In this document: in pieces, positions 1-8,255 of the stretch
Position numbering within the stretch: the stretch's first letter is position 1
Layout: each line of letters starts with the position of its first letter
From: Paenibacillus ehimensis NBRC 15659
GTDB taxonomy: Bacteria; Bacillota; Bacilli; Paenibacillales; NBRC-103111
Reading direction: 5' to 3'
DNA: 46,233 bases
NCBI RefSeq assembly: GCF_004000785.1
Contig: NZ_BILX01000052.1
Coordinates: forward strand, 1 to 46,233
Program-made: the position numbers and the translations under genes
Notes under the pieces: model-generated
The model's database searches: none
What the model was told of the DNA's origin: nothing
Seen by the model: the letters and a program-made list of their open reading frames with translations, nothing else

Positions 1-29
1 AGAGAAGCCGGAGCTTTTTATAAATAGGC

Positions 30-827
30 TTATTTCAACGCGCTTCCGCCGAAGACGAAGCGGTATTCCCAATGCTTGCCTGCAATCGAATCGATGCGTA
101 CACCGCCCGATGTTTTCGAATAGGTATGCAAAATTTTTCCATCCCCGAGGTAGATGCCTACATGCGAGATGCGCTGATTCGACTTGTTCGACGGGTAGGC
201 CGACGCTTTCGTTCCTTTATAATCCATGAAGAACATCAGATCGCCCGGCTTCAGATTGTGCCAGTTGGTTGTCGTGCCGCCGAGGGACTTGACGTAAGAG
301 GCTTGTCCGCGCGAGTCGCTGGGCAGCGTAATCCCTGCACCTTCCTTGAACGCTTGACGGGTAAAGTCGGAGCAATCGAACGTGCGGGTGTTCGAACGGT
401 CGGAGGCGAACTCGTAAGGAGTGCCCAAATATTTTTTGCCTGCGGCGATGACCTTGTTGACGACCTCGCTGCTGCTGCCCGTGCTCGGCTTGGATGTGCT
501 GCCGCTATTGGACGAGCCGCTACCGTTGGACGAGCTTCCGCCGGAGCCGTCGGCGCGGACGTATTTGCTGCTTGTGGATATGTAGCCGACTCGGCCTTGA
601 TCGTCGCGAACTTTATACCAATAATCGTTGACTTTCTCGAGAATGTCTACCTTTTCACCTGCTTTTAGAAGACCGTATGTGTCTGAACCCGTATTGGGCG
701 CTTTGCGGAAATTCACGCCGCTGACAATTGTGGCATCCGAGGCGGCAAGGGCTTGCTCAGCTGTAAAAGCTCCGACGCTGAATGTGACGGTAGTGGCGAG
801 TAACAGTGCGGTAAGTTGCTTTTTCAA
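30..827 (-). CDS. Secreted SH3-NlpC/P60 peptidoglycan hydrolase
   Basis: Predicted exported cell-wall endopeptidase of 265 residues. A signal peptide (Lys-Lys start, hydrophobic core, likely cleavage after ALA near residue 29) is followed by a bacterial SH3 domain (about 32-92), a Ser/Gly-rich linker (93-120) and an NlpC/P60 domain (about 122-265). The catalytic Cys152 in FDCSDF, His222 in SHVGIY and His234 are all present, so it should be active. Known members of the family cut the D-Glu to diamino-acid bond of the stem peptide. The gene stands alone and is divergent from the thioredoxin-like gene to its right. I infer a wall-turnover role; the exact bond cut cannot be read from the sequence. 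Confidence 0.93.
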   Translation of the reverse strand: MKKQLTALLLATTVTFSVGAFTAEQALAASDATIVSGVNFRKAPNTGSDTYGLLKAGEKVDILEKVNDYWYKVRDDQGRVGYISTSSKYVRADGSGGSSSNGSGSSNSGSTSKPSTGSSSEVVNKVIAAGKKYLGTPYEFASDRSNTRTFDCSDFTRQAFKEGAGITLPSDSRGQASYVKSLGGTTTNWHNLKPGDLMFFMDYKGTKASAYPSNKSNQRISHVGIYLGDGKILHTYSKTSGGVRIDSIAGKHWEYRFVFGGSALK

Positions 828-986
828 GTGGAAATCCCTCCTGCAGTTCTGGTTGTTTTATGTACAAGCCTGGGAATCCATGGACGGAGTTCGCCCGATT
901 CCACAGACTGGGACACCATTTGACAACGTCCGGTCGCCGCCCCACAATGAAAGCAGGACTTTTGACGAGAGAACGGTGAGCAAACA

Positions 987-2033
987 ATGGAAACGTGGAC
1001 ATGGGGGCCTTTCATCCTGCAAAAAAGCATGCTGGTCGTCATTGCGGCAGTTGCGGCGGGTTACGTCTTATCGAGGCTGCGGTTAAAAGGTTCTTCCATC
1101 GGAAGAACGTTCGGCGCGATCGTCTCGAACGCGCTTCTTATGTGGGTGGTCAGCTGGAAGCTGAGTATCCTTGTCTTCGATCCGGGGAGCGTGCTGTCCA
1201 ACCCGATGTCGCTGCTCTATTTCAGCGGCGGCGACAAAGGCGTCTGGCTGGCGACGCTGCTGTCCGGGATATATGTATGGTTGAGCGCCAAAAAGGCAAA
1301 ATTGAATGCAGCCATTTACACGGATTCGGTGCTTGTCTCGGTTATTGGGGGGTATGCCGTCTACGCGGCGCTGATTTTTTTTACGGAAGAGGAGAGCCGT
1401 CTCACCTGGGGACTCAAGGCGCTGCTCGCGGCGGGCCTGACGGCCTTCTGGTTCGTATCCAATGCGAAGAGGGAGTGGCAGCCCCTCCTCCAGCGGACGG
1501 TCGTCTTCGTCGTCGGATATGCGCTCATCGCGTCGCTGGCCGCCAATGTGTGGGATAAGTCTTCGGCGGGCACGGCTGAAGCCGGGGCGAACGTAGGGCT
1601 CAAAATCGGACAGCAGGCGCCGGACTTCGAGCTGCCTTTGCTTGGCGGCCAGTCGGCCAAGCTGTCCGACTACCGGGGGCGGACGGTCGTGCTTAATTTC
1701 TGGGCGACCTGGTGCCCGCCGTGCCAGGCGGAAATGCCGCACATGCAGCAGGTGCATACGGAGCAGGAGAGCCATGGCGTTACGATTCTCGGCGTCAACG
1801 CGACGTCGACGGAGGTCAGCGAGCCGGTCGTGCGCGCATGGGTCAAGGAATGGGGGCTCACGTTCCCGATCGTGCTGGACCGTCAAGGCGAAGTCGGCAA
1901 GACGTACCGCGTGAACGCTTATCCGGCCACGTTCGTCATCGACGCTCAAGGAACGATCCGGGTAAAGCATCCGGGGCCGATGAATAAGGAGATGCTCGAG
2001 CAAGCGATCGCCAAAGCGAAGAAGAGCGGGTGA
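987..2033 (+). CDS. Membrane-anchored TlpA/ResA-like thiol-disulfide oxidoreductase
   Basis: A 348-residue protein with several hydrophobic membrane segments in its first 190 residues and a thioredoxin-fold domain from about residue 205 to the end. The domain holds WCPPC (Cys243, Cys246), the preceding FWATW segment and the cis-proline region YPATF (Pro313), which are hallmarks of the AhpC/TSA-TlpA-ResA group. It probably works outside the membrane, reducing or oxidising exported protein thiols, for example in cytochrome maturation. The multi-spanning N-terminus is longer than the single anchor of ResA, so it may receive electrons through the membrane like a CcdA-type partner. No partner gene is adjacent. 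Start chosen at the ATG preceded by a purine-rich stretch. Confidence 0.88.
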   Translation: METWTWGPFILQKSMLVVIAAVAAGYVLSRLRLKGSSIGRTFGAIVSNALLMWVVSWKLSILVFDPGSVLSNPMSLLYFSGGDKGVWLATLLSGIYVWLSAKKAKLNAAIYTDSVLVSVIGGYAVYAALIFFTEEESRLTWGLKALLAAGLTAFWFVSNAKREWQPLLQRTVVFVVGYALIASLAANVWDKSSAGTAEAGANVGLKIGQQAPDFELPLLGGQSAKLSDYRGRTVVLNFWATWCPPCQAEMPHMQQVHTEQESHGVTILGVNATSTEVSEPVVRAWVKEWGLTFPIVLDRQGEVGKTYRVNAYPATFVIDAQGTIRVKHPGPMNKEMLEQAIAKAKKSG

Positions 2034-2164
2034 AAAAAGAATTTAATAGGGGATTATAGAGTTTTTCATTTGCGCGAAAAATAAATGTCGTGATAACATG
2101 TGATTATTGCAGGTCATATTACTAGGTTCGAGACATCATTTTATATAAAAGGAAGGATATCAGC

Positions 2165-3568
2165 ATGGCACAGACGAGTATTATCTTGCGTGTGGAGTTA
2201 GACCACGAGAAGGTCACGTTCGGGGATGTAGCCGCCGCAATCAGCAAATCCGGAGGAGACATCACGTCGATCGACGTGATTCGGCCGGGTAAGGATTCCT
2301 CCATCCGGGACATCACCGTGGATGTTGCGGAATCCGTGGAATCGCAAGTGGTGGAAGCGCTGAAGCAGCACGAAGGCATCAAGCTGATCAACGTCTCCGA
2401 CCGCACGTTCCTTGTGCATTTGGGCGGCAAAGTGTCCGTTCAGCCGAACCTTCCGATTAAAAACCGCGATGACTTGTCCCGGGTCTATACGCCGGGGGTT
2501 GCGCGGGTATGTACGGCGATTCACGAAAATCCGAAAAAAGCGTATTCGCTGACAATCAAACGGAATACCGTAGCGGTCATTTCCGACGGCACAGCCGTAC
2601 TCGGACTCGGCGATATCGGACCGCATGCGGCCGCCCCGGTGATGGAAGGGAAAGCGATGCTGTTCAAGCAGCTTGCAGGCGTCGACGCCTTCCCGATCTG
2701 TCTTGATACGAAGGATACGGAAGAAATTATCCGTACGATTAAAGCGATCAGCCCGATTTTCGGCGGGATTAACCTGGAAGACATCAGCTCGCCGCGCTGC
2801 TTCGAGATCGAGAGCCGGCTTAACGAAGAGCTCGATATCCCGGTATTCCACGACGACCAGCATGGCACGGCCGTCGTCGTTATTGCGGGACTGCTCAATG
2901 CGCTTAAAGTCGTTGGCAAGCGGATCGAGAACGTGCGCGTCGTCGTGAACGGCATCGGCGCGGCAGGCGTTTCCATCTGCAAAATGCTGCTGGCCGCAGG
3001 CGTGACGAAGCTGGTGCCGGTCGACCGCGAGGGCGCGATTGTCCGTGGCGGCACCTACGAGTATCCGATGTGGCAGTGGCTGGCTAACCAGCCGCAGGTG
3101 GAAGCCGAGCCGGGCACGCTGAAAGAAGTGATCCGCGGCGCGGACGTCTTCATCGGCGTATCCCGCGGCGGCCTTTTGAGCGGACAAGACGTCCAAACTA
3201 TGGCGCCGGATAGCATCGTCTTCGCCATGGCGAATCCGACGCCGGAGATCGCGCCGGAAGAAGCGCTGCCTCATGTGCGCGTATTTGCGACCGGCCGAAG
3301 CGACTATCCGAACCAAATTAACAACGTTCTGGTATTCCCGGGTATTTTCCGCGGGGCGCTCGATTGCCGGGCCCGCACCATCAACGAGCCGATGAAGCTT
3401 GCAGCTGCACGCGCCATCGCCTCCGTCGTCACGGATGCGGAGCTGAACGAGCATTATATTATCCCGAGTATTTTCAACGAGCACGTCGTGAAAAAAGTTC
3501 GCCACGCGATTATCGAAGCGGCAATCTTGACCGGCACCGCCCGCCGGATTCCGCCGGATTTCCGGTAA
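2165..3568 (+). CDS. ACT-domain NAD(P)-dependent malic enzyme
   Basis: A 467-residue malic enzyme that oxidatively decarboxylates malate to pyruvate. Residues 4-79 form an ACT domain, a small ligand-binding module typical of one Bacillus-type malic enzyme branch. The catalytic part contains YTPGVARVC, the LGLGDIGPHAA segment, the metal and substrate region HDDQHGTAVV, and the Rossmann motif NGIGAAGVS. It is complete, preceded by AAGGAAGG about 7 bases before the ATG, and followed by a clear terminator, so it is probably monocistronic. The cofactor (NAD or NADP) cannot be decided by eye. An ACT domain suggests allosteric control by an amino acid, which is inference. Confidence 0.95.
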   Translation: MAQTSIILRVELDHEKVTFGDVAAAISKSGGDITSIDVIRPGKDSSIRDITVDVAESVESQVVEALKQHEGIKLINVSDRTFLVHLGGKVSVQPNLPIKNRDDLSRVYTPGVARVCTAIHENPKKAYSLTIKRNTVAVISDGTAVLGLGDIGPHAAAPVMEGKAMLFKQLAGVDAFPICLDTKDTEEIIRTIKAISPIFGGINLEDISSPRCFEIESRLNEELDIPVFHDDQHGTAVVVIAGLLNALKVVGKRIENVRVVVNGIGAAGVSICKMLLAAGVTKLVPVDREGAIVRGGTYEYPMWQWLANQPQVEAEPGTLKEVIRGADVFIGVSRGGLLSGQDVQTMAPDSIVFAMANPTPEIAPEEALPHVRVFATGRSDYPNQINNVLVFPGIFRGALDCRARTINEPMKLAAARAIASVVTDAELNEHYIIPSIFNEHVVKKVRHAIIEAAILTGTARRIPPDFR

Positions 3569-3617
3569 GAGCCGGGAAGGACGAACGGCAGCACAATAAG
3601 ATCGTCGATCATAGCGC

Positions 3618-3658
3618 AAGAAGCGAGTTCCTCTATGGGGGGACTCGCTTCTTTGTTT
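3618..3658 (+). terminator. Rho-independent terminator after malic enzyme
   Basis: AAGAAGCGAGT pairs with ACTCGCTTCTT across a short loop, an 11-bp stem, and is followed by TTTGTTT. It lies 50 bases after the malic enzyme stop codon and separates that gene from the convergent AraC regulator. Confidence 0.85.
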
Positions 3659-3786
3659 AATCGATAGAATCAAGCAAGCAGGCGGCGGGAGGGCGGTTCT
3701 TCTCCTTCGACCGGCCTTGCTTGCCGCGTTCGCGACGGTTACAGTTTGCGCTATCTACAGCCTACGCCGTTTACGTTTCGCACGGC

Positions 3787-6030
3787 TTACTTTCCGCCCT
3801 GCTTCTTGCGGTATTCTCCCGGCGTCATGCCGGAATAGCGCTTGAACATGCGGATGAACGAATTCACATTCTGATAGCCGAGCCGCAGCGCGATGTCCTG
3901 GATTCTGAGCTCAAGATCGAGCAGCAGCTCTTGCGCGTGACGGATGCGCACATGGTGCAGATAATCGCTGAAATTCATTCCGGTCTTCTCCTTGAAATAT
4001 GTCGAGACATATCCGCGGGACAGACTGAGCTTGTCGGCGATCAGATCAAGCGAGACATCCTCGCTCAAATGCTCTTCCGTGTACCGCTTCACGAACTCGA
4101 TCACCGGGTCTTTGTTCTCGCTGGAGGCGGCGATCGCTTCGGCCGCTTGGCCGAGCAGGCGCACTAGCAGCGTCTGGGCCTCCGCGTACGTGAAGCACTG
4201 CTCGATGTCCGCGAGCAGCTCCCGCTCGGCCGGCATCGCCTGCAGCGGCAGCCCCGCCGCTTCGACCGCCTTCAGCGCCAGTCCCGCGGCATGCTGCAGA
4301 AACCGCCGCAGCTCCGGGACCGTTGCTTCGCGGGCGCGCAGCGCTTCAAGCTGCTGCACAGTCCATTGTTGCAGCGGTTCGAAGCTGCCGGAGCGCACCT
4401 TCGTCTGCAGCTCCTGCTCCTGCATCGCCGTCAGCCGGTATGGCGGGCGGACCGCCGATTGGCGGATGATCTGCGTCTCCTCCAGCGGCTGGCGTTCTCC
4501 CGCGAGCATCAGCGCCCGCTCGTAAGCGGCGGCGAACTCCGACGCCGGCAGAGAGGGCCCGCTGACCGCCATCGTAAAGTGGCACCAATCCTTGTCGTAG
4601 TCGAACACTTCCTTCAAGCCGGCCAGGCAATCGTCTGCGACCGGCTGTCCGTGCTCGCTGAATACCAGCGTCAAGATTTGATCCTTATCGATCTGGAACG
4701 TCAGCGCATCCGGATGAGATCGCTTTACATATGATTCGATATATTCCCGGATGAAGTAGGTCGCCCGCTCGCGTTCGAGACTCGTCTCTTCCATAAACCG
4801 CGGCAAGAAACGGAGCTGGAACAAGATCAGCGTGAACGGCTTTTGAATAAACGACGGATCGTTCACATCCGGATGCTTCGTATGAATCTGCTTCAGCTTG
4901 TCGGTAAACGCATAATACCGCAGCAGCGAATTTTTGTCCGACAGATCCCGGTGCATCCGGCCGATCTGCTCGCCGATCAGCTCGAATTCGCGGATGCGGA
5001 AATCGGCAGACGCCCCCGGATCGTTGTATTGATGAACCGTGCGAAGCAGCCGCTGAACGGGATAATTCAGGCGCACGCTGAACAGTATCGAGGTGACGAC
5101 GCTGATCCCGATCGTGACAGCGAGTAAAGAGATCAGAATCAGATTGAGCCGGAGCAGCTCGGACGAGATGCTTTCGATCGGCACCATCGTGACGTAGCGG
5201 AACCCGGTATGCTTGCCTTTTTGCTGGAACAAATAATGATCCCCCAGCTTCGTCTCGCTCGCGTCTTCCGTAAACGCCGGCAGCTTGGCCGCAGCCGCAT
5301 CCGGATCGGAGGCGTAAATCAGCTTCTGCCGCTCGTCCAGAACGAAGAACGGGTTGTCCAGCGAATAATGCAGCGTCCGCGCCATCTTGTCGCCGTCCAG
5401 GAAGACGAGAAAGAGCACGTCGCGGTACAGCGCGTTTTTGACCGAGACCGGAACGAGCCTCCCGAGGTCCTGCTCCAGATTCATATATTTCTGCGAAAAT
5501 ACGGCCGCCGGATGAATGCGGTAAAAATACGGCTCTTCGAACTGTCCCCTCCAATAATCAGGCGGGTAGGCGGGCGCCCGGTAAAATTTGCCGAACATGT
5601 CCTCCACGCGGCTTGTTCCTTCCTTCTCCAGCACGAAGTCTCCGTTTTTGAAATAAAACACGATATTTTCATAAAACATGAGCGGATTGGCCATCAGCGC
5701 CTTAATTTCGGCGTGCACGTTGACCGTCTTTTCGTATCCTGCCGTTTGCGGCAGCTGGCGGAGCACGTTCAGATTGGCGGTCAGCTCGTTGTTCTGGTTC
5801 AGGCTGAGCAGCATATCGATCGCGAGCTTGAAATGTGTTTCGTAGCTTTCCATCGTATGTCTCATATTCAGGCTGTTGTATTTGACGATTTCGTCGTGGA
5901 TTTTGCCCTTGAGGTAAAGAAACGACCCGAAGTTGAAGGCGGCCAGCAGCAGGATGATAGCAAGAAAACTTACAAGCAGCCGGGCAAACAAGGAATTCGT
6001 TCTCCACTTCTCCGGCCAGGCGATGCGCAT
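3787..6030 (-). CDS. Membrane-bound sensor AraC-family regulator
   Basis: Single-polypeptide sensor and transcription factor of 747 residues. Two membrane segments (about 15-40 and 296-319) enclose an extracellular sensor region of about 250 residues; a cytoplasmic linker leads to a C-terminal AraC/XylS double helix-turn-helix (last 100 residues, with LSLSRGYVSTYFKEKTGMNFSDYL and the signature ending YSGMTPGEYRKK). This architecture is common in Paenibacillus next to LplABC-type sugar transporters, and here it is divergent from exactly such a permease, so it very likely senses an extracellular oligosaccharide and controls that operon. I chose the ATG at 6030 because AAGGAGG lies 7 bases upstream; an in-frame start 13 codons earlier has no such site. 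The interval 6031-6282 must hold the divergent promoters, but I could not place boxes convincingly. Confidence 0.9.
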   Translation of the reverse strand: MRIAWPEKWRTNSLFARLLVSFLAIILLLAAFNFGSFLYLKGKIHDEIVKYNSLNMRHTMESYETHFKLAIDMLLSLNQNNELTANLNVLRQLPQTAGYEKTVNVHAEIKALMANPLMFYENIVFYFKNGDFVLEKEGTSRVEDMFGKFYRAPAYPPDYWRGQFEEPYFYRIHPAAVFSQKYMNLEQDLGRLVPVSVKNALYRDVLFLVFLDGDKMARTLHYSLDNPFFVLDERQKLIYASDPDAAAAKLPAFTEDASETKLGDHYLFQQKGKHTGFRYVTMVPIESISSELLRLNLILISLLAVTIGISVVTSILFSVRLNYPVQRLLRTVHQYNDPGASADFRIREFELIGEQIGRMHRDLSDKNSLLRYYAFTDKLKQIHTKHPDVNDPSFIQKPFTLILFQLRFLPRFMEETSLERERATYFIREYIESYVKRSHPDALTFQIDKDQILTLVFSEHGQPVADDCLAGLKEVFDYDKDWCHFTMAVSGPSLPASEFAAAYERALMLAGERQPLEETQIIRQSAVRPPYRLTAMQEQELQTKVRSGSFEPLQQWTVQQLEALRAREATVPELRRFLQHAAGLALKAVEAAGLPLQAMPAERELLADIEQCFTYAEAQTLLVRLLGQAAEAIAASSENKDPVIEFVKRYTEEHLSEDVSLDLIADKLSLSRGYVSTYFKEKTGMNFSDYLHHVRIRHAQELLLDLELRIQDIALRLGYQNVNSFIRMFKRYSGMTPGEYRKKQGGK

Positions 6031-6282
6031 GGATGGCCCTCCTTTTCGTGCTGCGAAACTTTGTCTCAATTATAAAGGCTCGGATGACCCGATCCCAATA
6101 CTCATTTTTTCAGGTTCGTATGCATCCTGTCACATTTCCGAACAAAAGTCGATTCCCCGGCAATCTGGAGGATTTCGCGGCGCCGGCCGCTTTGCTATGC
6201 TAACGCTGACACCGGAGCTCAGGCAGGGCAAGCCGGCAAACTGCCAAGACCGAGGGGATGGGTATTGAAGGAGGCGGAGACG

Positions 6283-6495
6283 ATGGGAATGGAGCTGGCG
6301 GCCCGTCAGCCGGCGACGAACGCGACGAAAAAAATGGGGAGCCGCGTCATCCGGACGTGGCACCGGACCAAATATTTGTGGCTGCTTTTTTTACCGTGCT
6401 TGATTTATTTTCTGGTATTCCGCTACGCCCCGATGTTCGGGCTGATCATCACGTTTCAAAATTATAACGTGTTCAAAGGCATTTGGGCGAGCGAA
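6283..6495 (+). pseudogene. 5' part of LplB-type sugar ABC permease, interrupted by prophage
   Basis: The first 71 codons of a sugar ABC transporter inner-membrane permease: a charged N-terminus, then the first membrane helix and the family-typical FLVFRYAPMFGLIITFQNYNVFKGIW. The ATG at 6283 has AAGGAGG 8 bases upstream; a TTG 6 codons earlier overlaps that site and is unlikely. After residue 71 the frame enters phage DNA and stops at 6579, adding 28 unrelated residues. The missing remainder resumes at 41007 in the same codon phase (Ser-Glu then Trp-Val-Gly-Phe), giving an original permease of about 320 residues. The fragment has one helix and cannot function. Confidence 0.95.
6491..6495. repeat. 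Target site duplication, left copy (GCGAA)
   Basis: Five bases, GCGAA, directly before the phage TG end; repeated at 41002-41006 after its CA end. Mu transposition makes a 5-bp duplication. The surrounding identity is AGCGAATG, so the boundary could slide by up to three bases, but TG...CA ends fix this choice. Confidence 0.93.
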
Positions 6496-6524
6496 TGTCG
6501 GGTATCACTGAAATTGAGAAAAAC
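6496..6524 (+). repeat. Left terminal repeat of prophage (attL-type end)
   Basis: Starts TGTCGGGTATCACTGAAATT. Compared with the reverse complement of 40973-41001, 21 of 29 positions match, including TGT, CA, TGAA, TTG and the GAAAAA run. It is the expected outermost transposase binding site. Confidence 0.85.
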
Positions 6525-6539
6525 AAAACCCCGTTCCTG

Positions 6540-6569
6540 GACGTTATTCGACGTTACGAGACGTTACAA
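6540..6569 (+). repeat. Three tandem 10-bp repeats near left end
   Basis: GACGTTATTC, GACGTTACGA and GACGTTACAA follow one another without gaps, 44 bases inside the left end. The 10-base period equals about one helical turn. ACGTTAC also occurs on the minus strand of the right end (40962-40968), next to TTGCGAAAA. I infer internal transposase contacts. Confidence 0.7.
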
Positions 6570-6621
6570 AAACCCATAAAATAAAGGGAATGTGAGTGTG
6601 TGAGTGTGTCCAGTATGGATC

Positions 6622-6673
6622 GAGGACGACCTGACGGAGTGAGACGAAATTCCGTCGGATCGTCCTCTTTTTT
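6622..6673 (+). terminator. Strong terminator inside left end
   Basis: GAGGACGACCTGACGGA pairs almost perfectly with TCCGTCGGATCGTCCTC, followed by six T. It is oriented to stop rightward transcription arriving from the interrupted host permease operon, and would shield the repressor gene from antisense transcription. Confidence 0.85.
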
Positions 6674-6804
6674 GCACTTTTGCCGGACGAGTAACGCATC
6701 GACGCGCGGATGTTAGCAAAATCGTTAGAACCCGCGTTACTACGGCGTTATCGGCATTTACGACCGCGCGGCAACGGCCAATTTTCAGCCCGAAACGGCC
6801 TCCT

Positions 6805-6925
6805 GATTGCGGAACTTGATTGCGGAACTCGCAATGATTGCGGAACTTCCGCGAAAACCCGCGCCGTTACTGGATTATTGGGTATTTTTCGGCAGCGCCG
6901 CGTGCCGCCGATTGCGGAACCGCAA
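6805..6925. repeat. Four copies of GATTGCGGAAC between left end and repressor
   Basis: Copies begin at 6805, 6818, 6836 and 6910. Several form dyads: TTGCGG-AA-CCGCAA at 6912-6925 and GCGGAA-C-TTCCGC around the third copy. The stretch 6674-6958 holds no credible gene. Possible protein-binding sites (transposase, repressor or host factor); function unknown. Confidence 0.65.
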
Positions 6926-6958
6926 ATGATATAAAAATCTATCAAGAAGGCCAAAAAA

Positions 6959-7414
6959 TTAAGCCAACTTACTTTTTGCGGCGGCCTCTTCGCGTTCGTA
7001 ACCATTCGTCGATCTGGACGACGCTCCCGTCCTGCCTTGCGGGTTGCTGTCCTGGCTAATGAGCAAACCTTCGACGATCCCTTCGACTTTGATCCTGTTT
7101 TCCTTCGTCAGCTGTTTAACCTTCGCAAAGAACTCAATATCCTGCGGTGAAAGATCAATGTCGGAGTAACCACTCGCCTTTCGTTCTGGCGAAGCCGGTT
7201 CAATCGCAAACCTTTCCTCCCCTGTTAATATCCAATCGATCGAAACCTCCAATTCTCGGCTTAACGAGATTAGTGCGGCAGCGGACGGCATAGACTTGTC
7301 GTTTTCGATGTCGCTTAAATTGCCGCTCGATATGCCGGTCGCTTTTTGAATGTCAATCTGCGTCAAACCCTTGCGCTTCCTCGCTTCTTTCAACCTCGAA
7401 CCAATTGTTTTCAT
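6959..7414 (-). CDS. XRE-family lysogeny repressor
   Basis: A 151-residue protein with an N-terminal lambda-repressor-like HTH (about 3-60: LKEARKRKGLTQIDIQKATGISSGNLSDIENDKSMPS, followed by LSRELEVSIDWILTG). Its 80-residue C-terminal part is charged and ends in a Ser/Ala/Lys-rich tail; I see no Ser-Lys autoprotease signature, so it may be regulated by stability or by another protein rather than by self-cleavage. It is the only leftward gene at this end and is transcribed away from the early operon, the position of the Mu repressor c. TCTCGGA operator repeats lie just upstream. I infer that it binds them to silence transposition and the early genes. Confidence 0.88.
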   Translation of the reverse strand: MKTIGSRLKEARKRKGLTQIDIQKATGISSGNLSDIENDKSMPSAAALISLSRELEVSIDWILTGEERFAIEPASPERKASGYSDIDLSPQDIEFFAKVKQLTKENRIKVEGIVEGLLISQDSNPQGRTGASSRSTNGYEREEAAAKSKLA

Positions 7415-7427
7415 AGAAACACCCCAT

Positions 7428-7595
7428 TCTCGGATAATAGTAAAAAAAAATCTCGGAATAACGATATTAACGCTTGATAATCTCGGAAATCCGAGATATA
7501 ATCGGTTTAGATAGAAAACACCATCACAGCGATTCTATCACACCTAAGAAGTCACAAACAGTCGATCCTTGAAAACTGAATACGAGAATCCGAGA
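7428..7595. promoter_or_regulatory. Repressor operator cluster (TCTCGGA repeats)
   Basis: TCTCGGA occurs at 7428-7434, 7451-7457 and 7481-7487, and its complement TCCGAGA at 7490-7496 and 7589-7595. The central pair makes a perfect palindrome, ATCTCGGA-AA-TCCGAGAT (7480-7497). The cluster lies between the divergent repressor and early genes, about 0.93-1.1 kb from the left end. In Mu the operators, which double as the transposition enhancer, sit at about that distance. Confidence 0.85.
7474..7502 (+). promoter_or_regulatory. Early rightward promoter with operator in the spacer
   Basis: TTGATA (7474-7479) and a consensus TATAAT (7497-7502) are separated by 17 bases. The 18-bp operator palindrome fills the spacer and touches the -10 box, so bound repressor would block RNA polymerase directly. 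Transcription would start near 7509 and enter the early operon at 7631. Confidence 0.85.
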
Positions 7596-7630
7596 TTTTC
7601 ATGTCTCAAATGGGAAGAAGGTGAGACAAA

Positions 7631-7945
7631 ATGAACAAAGCACTAGCGGATCAACGCGAGGCATCGGCAGCGATCGCCCGCGAGATTCTCGGCGACATCA
7701 AGCTGAATGTGACGGACGGCGAATTTACCGCATCCTTCGCACAGCAGGAGGCGCTGGAATCCTACGCGGAGCTGCTCGAAAGACAGGAGCAGGAGCTGGT
7801 CGCCGAGTTGCATCGCACGGTGCTCCATTTGAGCGCCAAGATCGCCGCGACGCGCAACCTGCGCAACATGGCTATCCGCGAGGCTTACAAGCAGCAAGGC
7901 ATGCGGATGGCAGAAGACAGCAAGGAAAGGGGTGAATCAGCATGA
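7631..7945 (+). CDS. Early phage protein, unknown function, helical
   Basis: First gene of the early operon, 104 residues, preceded by GAAGAAGGTGAGA. I do not recognise it. The sequence is strongly helical and acidic in its middle (LESYAELLERQEQELVAEL) with a basic C-terminal third, suggesting a coiled-coil dimer. It overlaps the following HTH gene by four bases (ATGA), so the two are translationally coupled. Its position directly behind the repressed promoter means it is among the first products after induction; early regulators or host-takeover proteins often sit here. No catalytic motif is visible. Confidence 0.75.
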   Translation: MNKALADQREASAAIAREILGDIKLNVTDGEFTASFAQQEALESYAELLERQEQELVAELHRTVLHLSAKIAATRNLRNMAIREAYKQQGMRMAEDSKERGESA

Positions 7946-8154
7946 GGAAGCGCCAGCTGTCGCCGCTCGGTGTAATTGTGAAAAAGCGCCTGATTGAGGT
8001 GGGGAAAACGCAAGTCGAGCTCGCAAGAGAGATCGGCACCAGCGGCAAATACCTCCACCTGATCCTGATCGGCGAACGGTCCGGGAAAACCTTCATCCCC
8101 AAGATCGCCCAGGCGCTGGGGATGAACCCGGACAAGCTGAATAAGATCGCGTAA
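7942..8154 (+). CDS. Small XRE-type HTH protein, Cro/Ner-like
   Basis: A 70-residue protein consisting almost entirely of an HTH: LGVIVKKRLIEVGKTQVELAREIGTSGKYLHLILIGERSGKTFIPKIAQALGMN. Size and position (second early gene, upstream of the transposase) match Mu Ner, which limits early transcription after induction. I infer a Cro/Ner-like role. The sequence reads more like a Cro/C1-type HTH than Ner itself, so it could also be an independent regulator. The start overlaps the previous stop (ATGA). Confidence 0.82.
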   Translation: MRKRQLSPLGVIVKKRLIEVGKTQVELAREIGTSGKYLHLILIGERSGKTFIPKIAQALGMNPDKLNKIA

Positions 8155-8200
8155 GAGTGAAGCAGCTTCCTTCCTGAAGGCGCTGGAGCAAAGTGGTTTG

Positions 8201-8220
8201 CCGGTAGGTGGAGCTACCGG
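8201..8220. other. Perfect short hairpin in early intergenic gap
   Basis: CCGGTAG-GTGGAG-CTACCGG forms a 7-bp stem with a 6-base loop. There is no T run on either side. It lies 47 bases after the HTH gene stop on the plus strand and 36 bases after the stop of the minus-strand mini-ORF, so it may end or stabilise either transcript. Confidence 0.45.
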
Positions 8221-8255
8221 CTAATCAATTGATCGCTATGTTCTGTGATCGAGAA

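Noticed and set aside
2198..3673. Long antisense open frame over the malic enzyme
   Set aside because: Shadow of a GC-rich gene in another frame; Arg/His-rich, no ribosome binding site and no family resemblance.
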